Source of the DNA: Streptomyces sp. NRRL S-31
GTDB lineage: Bacteria > Actinomycetota > Actinomycetes > Streptomycetales > Streptomycetaceae
DNA: 64,000 nt
Reading direction: 5' to 3'
Assembly (NCBI RefSeq): GCF_000718775.1
Contig: NZ_JOCB01000002.1
Location: 1-64,000 of the forward strand
Shown piece after piece: positions 38,703 to 47,000 of the stretch (position 1 is its first letter; every line of letters begins with the position of its first letter). The position numbers and the translations under genes were made by a program. The notes beneath the pieces were generated by a model. It was not told where the DNA came from and did no database searches. It saw only the letters and a list, made by a program, of their open reading frames with translations.

Positions 38703-39863
38703 TCAGTACGACTTGGGCAGGCCCAGGGTCTGGTGGGAGACGTAGTTGAGGATCATCTCCCGGCTCACCGGGGCGATACGGGCCACCCGGGCGGCGGTGA
38801 TCAGCGAGGCGAGCCCGAACTCACGGGTGAGCCCGTTGCCGCCGAGGGTGTGCACGGCCTGGTCGACGGCCTTCACACAGGCCTCCGCGGCGGCGTACTT
38901 GGCCATGTTGGCGGCCTCGCCCGCGCCGGTGTCGTCGCCGTCGTCGTAGAGACGGGCCGCCTTCTGCATCATCAGCCGGGCCAGTTCCAGGTCGATGTGG
39001 GCCTGTGCCAGGGGGTGCGCGATGGCCTGGTGGGCGCCGATGGGGGCCCTCCACACCGTGCGGTCGCGGGCGTACCCGACGGCTTTGGCGAGGGCGTGGC
39101 GGCCCATGCCGATGGCGAACGCGGCCGTCATGATCCGTTCGGGGTTGAGTCCGGCGAACAGCTGGAGCAGACCGGCGTCCTCGTCGCCGACGAGCGCCTC
39201 GGCGGGCAGCCGCACGTCGTCCAGGGTCAGCTCGAACTGCTTCTCCGCGGCGTTCAGTTCCATGTCGATGGGGCGTTTGCCAAAGCCCTCGGCGTCCGTC
39301 GGGACGATGAACAGGCAGGGTTTGAGGCTGCCGGTGCGGGCGTCCTCGGTGCGGCCGACGATCAGGACGGCGTCGGCGATGTCGACGCCGGAGATGAAGA
39401 CCTTGCGGCCGGTGAGCAGCCAGTCGGTGCCGTCCCGCCGGGCGGTGGTGGTGATGCGGTGGGAGTTGGAGCCGGCGTCGGGCTCGGTGATGCCGAAGGC
39501 CATGAGGCGGGTGCCGTCGGCGAGGCCGGGGAGCCAGGCCCGCTTCTGCTCCTCGGTGCCGAAGCGGGCGATCACGGTGCCGCAGATGGCCGGGGAGACC
39601 ACCAGCATGAGCAGCGGCGAGCCCGCCGCGCCCAGTTCCTCCAGCACGATGGAGAGTTCGCCGATGCCCCCGCCGCCGCCTCCGTACTCCTCGGGGAGGT
39701 TGACGCCGAGGTAGCCGAGCCTGCCCGCGTCGGACCAGAGTTCGGACGGCGGCCTGCCCTCGGCGACGGTGCGGACGAGGTAGTCGCGGCCGTAGCGCTT
39801 GCCGAGGGCGGCTACCGCGGAGCGTAGGGCCTTGTGCTCTTCGGATTCGATGACGGCGGTCAT
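38703..39863 (-). CDS. Acyl-CoA dehydrogenase
   Basis: 386 aa flavoprotein. Signature GITEPDAGSNSHRITTTARRDG (FAD and substrate contact, about 130-150), KVFISGVDIADAVLIVGRT, and the C-terminal block VHTLGGNGLTREFGLASLITAARVARIAPVSREMILNYV. It introduces the alpha-beta double bond into an acyl-CoA. It lies 7 bp from the carboxylase alpha gene and 8 bp from the ligase gene, all read leftward. Confidence 0.93.
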   Translation of the reverse strand: MTAVIESEEHKALRSAVAALGKRYGRDYLVRTVAEGRPPSELWSDAGRLGYLGVNLPEEYGGGGGGIGELSIVLEELGAAGSPLLMLVVSPAICGTVIARFGTEEQKRAWLPGLADGTRLMAFGITEPDAGSNSHRITTTARRDGTDWLLTGRKVFISGVDIADAVLIVGRTEDARTGSLKPCLFIVPTDAEGFGKRPIDMELNAAEKQFELTLDDVRLPAEALVGDEDAGLLQLFAGLNPERIMTAAFAIGMGRHALAKAVGYARDRTVWRAPIGAHQAIAHPLAQAHIDLELARLMMQKAARLYDDGDDTGAGEAANMAKYAAAEACVKAVDQAVHTLGGNGLTREFGLASLITAARVARIAPVSREMILNYVSHQTLGLPKSY

Positions 39864-39870
39864 GGGGCTC

Positions 39871-41718
39871 CTAGGAAGAGGTTTCCTGCACTACTGCCAG
39901 CAACGTGCCTGGTTCGACCTGCTGTCCCGGCTCGGCGTGCAGGGCGGTGAGCGTGCCCGCCGCCGGTGCCGCGATCCGGTGCTGCATCTTCATCGCCTCC
40001 ACCCAGACGAGGACCTGCCCGGCCCGCACCGTCGCGCCCTCCGCCAGGCCCTCGGCGACCCGGACGACGGTGCCGGGCATCGGCGCGAGGAGGGAGCCCG
40101 GCGCGATCCGGGCGGCCGGGTCGGGGAAGCGGGGCAGGGCGGTGAGGCGGGCGGCGCCCACGTGGACCTGGTCGCCGTAGCGGGCGACCTCGTAGCGGCG
40201 CCGGACGCCGTCGGCCTCGAGGACGACGAGACGGGCGTCGGCGTGCACGACCCGCACCCCGTCCGCCGCCAGGCCGTCCCGCGTGTGCCGGTACCGGACC
40301 TCGTGCTCCTCCCCCGCCATCTCGTACCGCTTCACCTGCGGCTGGGAGGGGACGTTGCGCCAGCCACCGAAGCGGGAGCGGCCGTGGGCGTCGGCGAGGG
40401 CGGCGGCCAGCGGGGCGTACGGGTCGGGGGCCGGCCCGGTCAGTTCGCCGAGGTGGCGGTCGTAGAAGCCGGTGTCCATGTGCCCGGCCCGGAACTCCTC
40501 GTGGCGCAGGGAGCGCACGAGCAGGTCCCGGTTGGTGACCGGGCCGTGCAGTTCCGCCCGCTCCAGGGCGCCCGCGAGCCGGCGGACCGCCTCCGCGCGC
40601 GTGGGGGCGTGGGCGACGACCTTGGCGAGCATGGCGTCGTAGTGGACGCCGATGGTGTCGCCGTCGGCGTAGCCGGTGTCCAGGCGGACGCCGTCGGGTA
40701 CGGCGATGCGGTGCAGGGTGCCGGTCTGCGGCGCCCAGTCGTGGGCGGGGTCCTCGGCGTAGAGGCGGGCCTCGACCGCGTGGCCGCGCGCGGGGGGCGG
40801 CTCGCCGTCCAGGGCGTGTCCCTCGGCGACGCGGATCTGCTCGGCGACCAGGTCGAGCCCGAAGACCGCCTCGGTGACGGGGTGTTCGACCTGGAGGCGG
40901 GTGTTCATCTCCAGGAAGTGGGCGCGGCCGTCGGCGACCAGGAACTCGACCGTGCCGGCGCCGGTGTAGGAGACGGCGCGGGCGGCGCGCACGGCCAGCG
41001 TGTGCAGCTCCCGGGTGAGCCCGGCGGTGAGGCCGGGTGCCGGGGCCTCCTCGACGACCTTCTGGTGGCGGCGCTGGAGGGAGCAGTCGCGGGTGCCGAG
41101 CGGCCAGACGGTGCCGTGGGTGTCGGCGAGGATCTGCACCTCGACGTGGCGGCCCCGCGGGAGGTAGGGCTCCACGAAGACCTCGCCGTCGCCGAAGGCG
41201 CTCACGGCCTCGGCGCGCGCGCCCTCCAGCGCGGCGGGCAGCTCGTCCAGGCGGCGCACGATCCGCATACCGCGCCCCCCGCCGCCCGCCGCCGCCTTCA
41301 CCAGCACCGGCAGGTCGGCCTCGGTGACCTCGTCCAGGGGCGCCAGTCCCATCAGCCGCTTGGCTCGGGTCTTGGACGCCATGGCCTCGATGGCCTCCGG
41401 GGGCGGGCCGATCCAGACCAGGCCGGCGTCCGAGACGGCGCGGGCGAAGCCGGCGTTCTCGGAGAGGAAGCCGTAGCCGGGGTGGACGGCGTCGGCGCCG
41501 GCCGCCAGGGCCGCCCGCACGATCAGGTCGCCGCGCAGATACGTCTCGGCGGGCGCCGCGCCCGGCAGCCGTACCGCCGCGTCGGCCACACGCGTGTGGA
41601 GCGCGCCGGCGTCGGGATCGGAGTGCACCGCGACCGTCCGGATGCCCAGCTCGCGGCAGGTGCGGAAGATACGGCAGGCGATCTCGCCGCGGTTGGCGAC
41701 GAGCACACTGGTGATCAC
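39871..41718 (-). CDS. Biotin carboxylase/carrier (alpha) subunit of an acyl-CoA carboxylase
   Basis: 615 aa from GTG 41718. Biotin carboxylase domain about 1-445: VLVANRGEIACRIFRTCRELG at the start, KAAAGGGGRGMRIV (ATP glycine loop), EVQILADTHG, EMNTRLQVEHPVTE. A biotin carrier domain is at the C terminus, with the lysine in VWVEAMKMQHRI (about 580). With the beta subunit 8 bp upstream it forms a two-part acetyl/propionyl/methylcrotonyl/geranyl-type CoA carboxylase. The presence of an AtuA-like gene favours a branched or terpenoid enoyl-CoA substrate. Confidence 0.93.
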   Translation of the reverse strand: MITSVLVANRGEIACRIFRTCRELGIRTVAVHSDPDAGALHTRVADAAVRLPGAAPAETYLRGDLIVRAALAAGADAVHPGYGFLSENAGFARAVSDAGLVWIGPPPEAIEAMASKTRAKRLMGLAPLDEVTEADLPVLVKAAAGGGGRGMRIVRRLDELPAALEGARAEAVSAFGDGEVFVEPYLPRGRHVEVQILADTHGTVWPLGTRDCSLQRRHQKVVEEAPAPGLTAGLTRELHTLAVRAARAVSYTGAGTVEFLVADGRAHFLEMNTRLQVEHPVTEAVFGLDLVAEQIRVAEGHALDGEPPPARGHAVEARLYAEDPAHDWAPQTGTLHRIAVPDGVRLDTGYADGDTIGVHYDAMLAKVVAHAPTRAEAVRRLAGALERAELHGPVTNRDLLVRSLRHEEFRAGHMDTGFYDRHLGELTGPAPDPYAPLAAALADAHGRSRFGGWRNVPSQPQVKRYEMAGEEHEVRYRHTRDGLAADGVRVVHADARLVVLEADGVRRRYEVARYGDQVHVGAARLTALPRFPDPAARIAPGSLLAPMPGTVVRVAEGLAEGATVRAGQVLVWVEAMKMQHRIAAPAAGTLTALHAEPGQQVEPGTLLAVVQETSS

Positions 41719-41726
41719 GTGGTCCC

Positions 41727-43325
41727 TCACATCCGGAAGACGCCGAAGCCGCCGCGCGCGCCCTCGTAGGGGGCGGTGTGCAGGGCGGAGAGGCACAGGC
41801 CGAGGACGGTGCGGGTGTCGCGCGGGTCGATGACCCCGTCGTCGTACAGCCGCCCCGACAGGAACATGGGCAGCGACTCGGCTTCGATCTGCTGCTCCAC
41901 CATGGCGCGCAGGGCCGCGTCCGCCTCCTCGTCGTACGGCTGCCCCTTGGCCGCCGCCGACTGCCGGGCGACGATCGAGAGCACCCCGGCGAGCTGCTGC
42001 GGGCCCATGACGGCGGACTTGGCGCTCGGCCAGGCGAACAGGAAGCGGGGGTCGTAGGCCCGGCCGCACATGCCGTAGTGCCCGGCCCCGTACGACGCGC
42101 CCATCAGCACCGACAGGTGCGGCACCCGGCTGTTGGCGACCGCGTTGATCATCATCGCGCCGTGCTTGATGATCCCGCCCTGCTCGTACTCCTTGCCGAC
42201 CATGTAGCCGGTGGTGTTGTGCAGGAAGAGCAGCGGGATGTCCCGCTGGTTGGCGAGCTGGATGAACTGGGCGGCCTTCTGCGACTCGGCGCTGAAGAGC
42301 ACGCCCTGGGCGTTGGCCAGCACCCCCACCGGATATCCGTGCAGGGCGGCCCAGCCGGTGACCAGGCTGGTGCCGTAGAGCGGTTTGAACTCGTCGAAGT
42401 CGGAGCCGTCCACGATCCGGGCGATGACCTCGCGCGGGTCGAACGGGGTCTTCAGGTCGTCCGGGACGATGCCCAGCAGTTCCTCCGGGTCGTACCGGGG
42501 CGGCTCGGCCGGGCCGGGGTCGGGGTGGGCCTTGCGGTGGTTCAGGCGGGCGACGACACGGCGTGCCTGGCGCAGCGCGTCCGGCTCGTCCAGCGCGAAG
42601 TGGTCGGCGAGGCCGGAGACGCGGGCGTGCATCTCGGCGCCGCCCAGCGACTCGTCGTCGCTCTCCTCGCCGGTCGCCATCCTCACCAGCGGCGGCCCGC
42701 CGAGGAACACCTTCGCCCGCTCCTTGACCATGATCACGTGGTCGGACATGCCGGGCACGTAGGCGCCGCCGGCGGTGGAGTTGCCGAAGACGACGGCGAT
42801 GGTCGGGATGCCGGCGGCGGAGAGCCTCGTCAGGTCGCGGAAGATGGCGCCGCCGGGGATGAAGATCTCCTTCTGGGACGGCAGGTCGGCGCCGCCGGAC
42901 TCGACCAGGCTGATGCAGGGCAGCCGGTTGGCGAGGGCGATGTCGTTCGCGCGCAGCGCCTTCCTCAGGCTCCACGGGTTGCTGGCGCCGCCGCGCACGG
43001 TGGGGTCGTTGGCGGTGATCAGGCACTCGACGCCCTCGACCACGCCGATGCCGGTGACGAGGGAGGCTCCGACGGGGTAGTCGCTGCCCCAGGCGGCCAG
43101 CGGGGACAGTTCCAGGAACGGGGTGTCGGGGTCGAGCAGCAGCTCGACGCGTTCGCGGGCGAGCAGCTTGCCGCGTCCCCGGTGCCGCGCGACGTACTTC
43201 TCGCCGCCGCCCGCCAGCGCCCCCGCGTGCTCGGCCTCCAGGTCGGCGAGTTTGGCGAGCATGGCCTCGCGGTGGGCCCGGTGTTCCGGGCCGCCCGGGT
43301 CCAGGGCCGACGTCAGGATGGTCAC
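41727..43325 (-). CDS. Carboxyltransferase (beta) subunit of an acyl-CoA carboxylase
   Basis: 532 aa from GTG 43325 (GTGA overlap with the AtuA-like gene). N-terminal carboxyltransferase domain with RERVELLLDPDTPFLELSPLA, SLVESGGADLPSQKEIF, VFGNSTAGGAYVPGMSDHVIMV, and a C-terminal domain with LFLHNTTGYMVGKEYEQGGIIKHGA and GASYGAGHYGMCGRAY. These blocks are closest to methylcrotonyl-CoA/geranyl-CoA carboxyltransferases rather than PccB/AccB. It transfers the carboxyl group from biotin to the enoyl-CoA. Confidence 0.92.
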   Translation of the reverse strand: MTILTSALDPGGPEHRAHREAMLAKLADLEAEHAGALAGGGEKYVARHRGRGKLLARERVELLLDPDTPFLELSPLAAWGSDYPVGASLVTGIGVVEGVECLITANDPTVRGGASNPWSLRKALRANDIALANRLPCISLVESGGADLPSQKEIFIPGGAIFRDLTRLSAAGIPTIAVVFGNSTAGGAYVPGMSDHVIMVKERAKVFLGGPPLVRMATGEESDDESLGGAEMHARVSGLADHFALDEPDALRQARRVVARLNHRKAHPDPGPAEPPRYDPEELLGIVPDDLKTPFDPREVIARIVDGSDFDEFKPLYGTSLVTGWAALHGYPVGVLANAQGVLFSAESQKAAQFIQLANQRDIPLLFLHNTTGYMVGKEYEQGGIIKHGAMMINAVANSRVPHLSVLMGASYGAGHYGMCGRAYDPRFLFAWPSAKSAVMGPQQLAGVLSIVARQSAAAKGQPYDEEADAALRAMVEQQIEAESLPMFLSGRLYDDGVIDPRDTRTVLGLCLSALHTAPYEGARGGFGVFRM

Positions 43326-44998
43326 AGCAGGGTCTCCGGGATCTCCAGGTGGCGGGAGCGCAGCCATTCGCCGAGGGCCTTGGCCTGCGGGTCGAAGCGG
43401 TGCCGGGATGCGACGCCGGCGCCGAGGACGCCGGACACGACGAAGTTCAGGGCGCGCAGTTCCGGGAGCACGTGCCGGGTGACGGGCAGGTCCCGGCTCT
43501 CCGGGAGCAGCCGCCGGAAGCGGTCGGTGGTCAGGGTGTGCGCGAGCCACCGCCAGGCGTCCTCCGTCCGCGCCCACACACCGACGTTGGCGTCGCCGCC
43601 CTTGTCCCCGCTGCGGGCGCCCGCGACGAGACCGAGCGGGGCGTACCGGGTCGGGCCGGGCGGCAGGGGGTCGGGCAGGGGCGGGGGCGATACGGCGTCC
43701 AGGGGCCGGGTCTCCTGGGGCGCCGGCACCGGGATGCGACGTCCGTCGTGGAGGACGGCCACATGGTCGACGGCCCCATGGGGGACGTACACATCCTCGA
43801 ACACCCCATAGGGAGCGCCCTTTCCCGGGGGTTCCAGCACATGGAAGCCGGGATAGCTGGCGAGCGCCAGTTCCACCGCCGCCCCGCTCAGCGCCCGGCC
43901 CACGACCTGCTGGTCGGGGTCCCGCACGACGAGCCGCAGCAGCGCGCTGGCCGTCTCCTCGGTGTCCGCGTCCGCCCGGTCGGTGCGGACCAGCTCCCAG
44001 CGCACGTCGGCCGGCGGCGCCTTGGCGAGCGCGTCGGTGAGTTGCTCGCGCACCAGGGCCGCCTTGGCCTCGATGTCGAGGCCGGTGAGGACGAAGACGA
44101 CCTCGTTGCGGAAGCCGCCCAGCCGGTTGAGCCCGACCTTGAGGGTGGGCGGGGGCGCCTCGCCGCGCACCCCCTCGATCCGCACCCGGTCCGGCCCCTC
44201 CCGGCGGAGCCGTACGGTGTCCAGCCGGGTGGTGACGTCGGGTCCGGCGTACCGGGCGCCGCCGGTCTCGTACAGCAGCTGGGCGGTGACCGTGCCCACG
44301 TCCACGAAGCCGCCGGTGCCGGGGTGCTTGGCGACGACACTGCTGCCGTCGGCGTGCACCTCGGCGAGCGGGAAGCCGGGCCGGCGCACGTCGCCCTCGC
44401 CGAAGAAGGAGTAGTTGCCGCCGGTCGCCTGGGTGCCGCACTCCAGCACGTGCCCGGCGACGACGGCACCGGCGAGGCGGTCGTGGTCGGCCGGCGTCCA
44501 GCCGAAGTGGGCGGCGGCGGGCCCGGTGACCAGCGCCGCGTCGGTCACCCGGCCGGTGATCACCACGTCGGCGCCGGCTCGCAGGCACTGAGCGACGCCG
44601 AAGCCGCCGAGGTAGGCGTGGGCGGCGAGGGCGCCGGGGTGGGCGGCGGTGAGGTCGTCGCCCTCGACGTGCGCGACCCGCACCGGTATGCCGAGCCGGT
44701 CCGCCAGGCGGCGTACCGCGTCGGCGAGTCCGGCGGGGTTGAGGCCGCCCGCGTTGGTGACGATCCGCACGCCGCGCTCGTGGGCGAGGCCCAGGCAGTC
44801 CTCCAGCTGGCGCGGGAAGGTGCGGGCGTACCCCGCCGCCGGGTCCTTCAGCCGGTCGCGGGCGAGGATGAGCATGGTCAGTTCGGCGAGGTAGTCACCG
44901 GTGAGGACGTCGACCTCGCCGCCGGTGAGCATCTCGCGCAGGGCGCTCGCGCGGTCGCCGTAGAAGCCGGAGAAGTTGCCGATGCGCAGCGGTCTCAC
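43322..44998 (-). CDS. AtuA-like (acyclic terpene utilisation) family protein
   Basis: 558 aa from GTG 44998, overlapping the preceding stop. The DUF1446-type domain is clear: [19 protein letters not shown] at the start, [32 protein letters not shown] and [28 protein letters not shown]-terminal AtuA-associated domain follows ([15 protein letters not shown], about 485-500). The biochemical role of AtuA is not settled. In Pseudomonas it belongs to the citronellol/geranyl-CoA pathway. Here it precedes the carboxylase genes, consistent with a branched acyl-CoA route. Confidence 0.88.
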   Translation of the reverse strand: MRPLRIGNFSGFYGDRASALREMLTGGEVDVLTGDYLAELTMLILARDRLKDPAAGYARTFPRQLEDCLGLAHERGVRIVTNAGGLNPAGLADAVRRLADRLGIPVRVAHVEGDDLTAAHPGALAAHAYLGGFGVAQCLRAGADVVITGRVTDAALVTGPAAAHFGWTPADHDRLAGAVVAGHVLECGTQATGGNYSFFGEGDVRRPGFPLAEVHADGSSVVAKHPGTGGFVDVGTVTAQLLYETGGARYAGPDVTTRLDTVRLRREGPDRVRIEGVRGEAPPPTLKVGLNRLGGFRNEVVFVLTGLDIEAKAALVREQLTDALAKAPPADVRWELVRTDRADADTEETASALLRLVVRDPDQQVVGRALSGAAVELALASYPGFHVLEPPGKGAPYGVFEDVYVPHGAVDHVAVLHDGRRIPVPAPQETRPLDAVSPPPLPDPLPPGPTRYAPLGLVAGARSGDKGGDANVGVWARTEDAWRWLAHTLTTDRFRRLLPESRDLPVTRHVLPELRALNFVVSGVLGAGVASRHRFDPQAKALGEWLRSRHLEIPETLL

Positions 44999-45789
44999 CG
45001 GTCCGCCCCCTTCGCCGGGCGGCCGGGGCCGGGCGGGCCGGCGAACGCCTGGGCGATGCCGAGCCAGCGGTCGGCGTCCGGGCCCCGGGCCGTCAGGGCG
45101 AGGTCGGCGCGGTGGGCGCGCCGGGTGACCAGGAGGCAGAAGTCGAGGGCGGGGCCGGTGACGCGCTGCGCGGCGCCGGGCGGGCCGTAGCTCCACACCG
45201 CGCCGGAGGGGGCCGTCAGTTCCACGCGGAACTCGTCGTCCGGCGGGGTGAGTCCGTGCACCCCGAAGGCGAAGTCACGGGTGCGCACCCCCAGGCGGGC
45301 CACATGCCGGAGCCGGTCGGTGGGTGGGCGCACCACACCCAGTGCCTCGGCGACGTCCAGTGCGTGGGCCCAGGTCTCCATCAGCCGGGCGGTGGCCATC
45401 GAGGCGGCCGACATGGGCGGCCCGTACCAGGGGAACCGGGCGCCGGGCGGGGCGGCGCGCAGCGCGTCCTCCAGGGCGGCGCGTCCGGTGCGCCAACGCG
45501 TCAGCAGTTCGGCGGGCGGGAGCGTGGCGCCCTCCTCCGCGCCCTCGTCCACGAAGGAGCCGGGGGCGGCGAGCGCCTTCTCGACCAGCGCCCGGAAGGC
45601 ATCGGCGTCGGTGACGGCCAGCAGCGCGGAGCGGTCGGTCCAGGCGAGGTGGGCGATCTGGTGCGCGACGGTCCAGCCGGCGGCGGGGGTGGGCAGCGCC
45701 CACCGCCCGGCCTCGGACTCGGCCACCAACAGGTCGAGTTCGTCGCTCTCGGCACGCAGATCGTCGATGACGGGCGTCGGGTCGGCCAT
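44995..45789 (-). CDS. TIGR03084-like (DinB/MDMPI fold) protein
   Basis: 264 aa, first gene of the eight-gene operon. N-terminal helix bundle of the mycothiol-dependent maleylpyruvate isomerase/DinB type (about 1-150), with the histidine-bearing block [14 protein letters not shown] and a second [15 protein letters not shown] (metal-type H, about 145). The C-terminal part is a wHTH-like/SCP2-like region. Actinobacterial relatives sit in similar acyl-CoA operons, and a mycothiol-dependent transfer is possible. No enzyme activity can be assigned from sequence alone. Confidence 0.8.
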   Translation of the reverse strand: MADPTPVIDDLRAESDELDLLVAESEAGRWALPTPAAGWTVAHQIAHLAWTDRSALLAVTDADAFRALVEKALAAPGSFVDEGAEEGATLPPAELLTRWRTGRAALEDALRAAPPGARFPWYGPPMSAASMATARLMETWAHALDVAEALGVVRPPTDRLRHVARLGVRTRDFAFGVHGLTPPDDEFRVELTAPSGAVWSYGPPGAAQRVTGPALDFCLLVTRRAHRADLALTARGPDADRWLGIAQAFAGPPGPGRPAKGADR

Positions 45790-45898
45790 GGGGGGAGCAT
45801 GGCAGCGGCCCCGGAAACAATCAAGCGTGCTTGCATGAATTCGGCCGCGACCGGGGGAGGCCGTGGCGCCCGGAGCGTCAGCGGGCGGGAGCGGGAGC

Positions 45899-45922
45899 GG
45901 GGGTGGGGGTGGGGGTGGGGGT
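45899..45922 (+). repeat. Potential G-quadruplex, four GGGGGT units
   Basis: Four perfect GGGGGT units on the plus strand, between the EamA gene stop (45928) and the TIGR03084-like gene start (45789). The G-rich strand is the template for the leftward genes, so it could stall transcription and help end the EamA transcript. Confidence 0.7.
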
Positions 45923-45927
45923 GCGCG

Positions 45928-46875
45928 TCACTGGCCCTCGACCGGGAGGGCGGGGGTCTTGGTCCGGCCTATCTGGGTGCGGACCGCGCCGATGCTGGCC
46001 GCGATGACCAGGGCGATCGCGGCGGCCTCGATGAGGCTGAGGGCCTGGCCGAGGATCAGGAAGCCCGCCGTGGCGGCGATGGCCGGTTCCAGGCTCATCA
46101 GGATGGCGAAGGTGGAGGCAGGCAGCCGGCGCAGGGCCAGCAGTTCGAGGGTGTAGGGCAGGACCGAGGAGAGCAGGGCCACCGCCGAGCCGAGGGCGAC
46201 GGTGGTGGGGTTCAGCAGCCGGGTGCCGGCCGAGGCGATGCCGATGGGGAGGAAGAGGAGGGCCGCGACCGCCATGGCCAGAGCGAGGCCGTCCGCCTGC
46301 GGGAAGCGGCGGCCCGTACGGGCGCTGAAGACTATGTAGGCCGCCCACATGGCGCCGGCGCCGAGGGCGAAGGCGACACCGGTGGGGTCCAGACTGCTGA
46401 AGCCTCCGCCACCACCGAGCAGGAACACGCCCGCGAGGGCGAGACCGGCCCAGAGCGCGTTGATCGCGCGGCGGGAGGCCAGTACGGAGAGGGCCAGGGG
46501 GCCGAGGACCTCCAGGGTGACCGCCGGGCCCAGCGGGATGCGGGCCACCGCCTCGTAGAACAGGCCGTTCATCGCGCCCATGGCGATGCCGAAGGCGACC
46601 ACCGTGCCCCAGTCGGCGCGCGAGTGGCCGCGCAGCCGGGGCCGGCAGGCCAGGAGCAGGACGACCGCCGCCGCCAGGAGGCGCAGGGTCACCACGCCCG
46701 GCGCGCCGGCCCGGGGCATCAGGGTGACCGCCATCGCGCCGCCGAACTGCACCGAGACGCCGCCGGCCAGCACCAGTCCGACCGGACCGAGGGAGGTGAG
46801 GCGGCCGGGGGTACGCGGGGACTTCGGCGTCGCCGACGTCGGGTGTGCGGCGCGGGGGCTTTTGACGGTGCTCAC
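45928..46875 (-). CDS. EamA/DMT-family transporter
   Basis: 315 aa from GTG 46875, with ten hydrophobic segments arranged as two EamA repeats (about 30-165 and 180-305; WAGLALAGVFLLGGGG at the end of the first). Drug/metabolite transporters of this group export amino acids, nucleosides or drugs. No cytosolic domain. A palindrome GTACAT-CTCC-ATGTAC lies 31-46 bases upstream of the start and probably controls it. The substrate is unknown. Confidence 0.88.
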   Translation of the reverse strand: MSTVKSPRAAHPTSATPKSPRTPGRLTSLGPVGLVLAGGVSVQFGGAMAVTLMPRAGAPGVVTLRLLAAAVVLLLACRPRLRGHSRADWGTVVAFGIAMGAMNGLFYEAVARIPLGPAVTLEVLGPLALSVLASRRAINALWAGLALAGVFLLGGGGGFSSLDPTGVAFALGAGAMWAAYIVFSARTGRRFPQADGLALAMAVAALLFLPIGIASAGTRLLNPTTVALGSAVALLSSVLPYTLELLALRRLPASTFAILMSLEPAIAATAGFLILGQALSLIEAAAIALVIAASIGAVRTQIGRTKTPALPVEGQ

Positions 46876-46905
46876 GGCGGTCCTGTGCTGGCTCGATCAG
46901 ATCAT

Positions 46906-46921
46906 GTACATCTCCATGTAC
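46906..46921. promoter_or_regulatory. Candidate operator for the EamA transporter gene
   Basis: Perfect 6-bp arms GTACAT and ATGTAC with a CTCC spacer, in an AT-richer stretch just upstream of the gene. On the minus strand it lies between a possible -35 (TGGACT) and the region of the -10, the classic place for a repressor. No regulator gene is adjacent. Confidence 0.4.
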
Positions 46922-47000
46922 TACCGAGTCCAGGGTAATGGACCACGTCAGGAGTGTGAACCCTTGATGGAACTGTCCTGGATGGTGAGATGCGCCCCTC

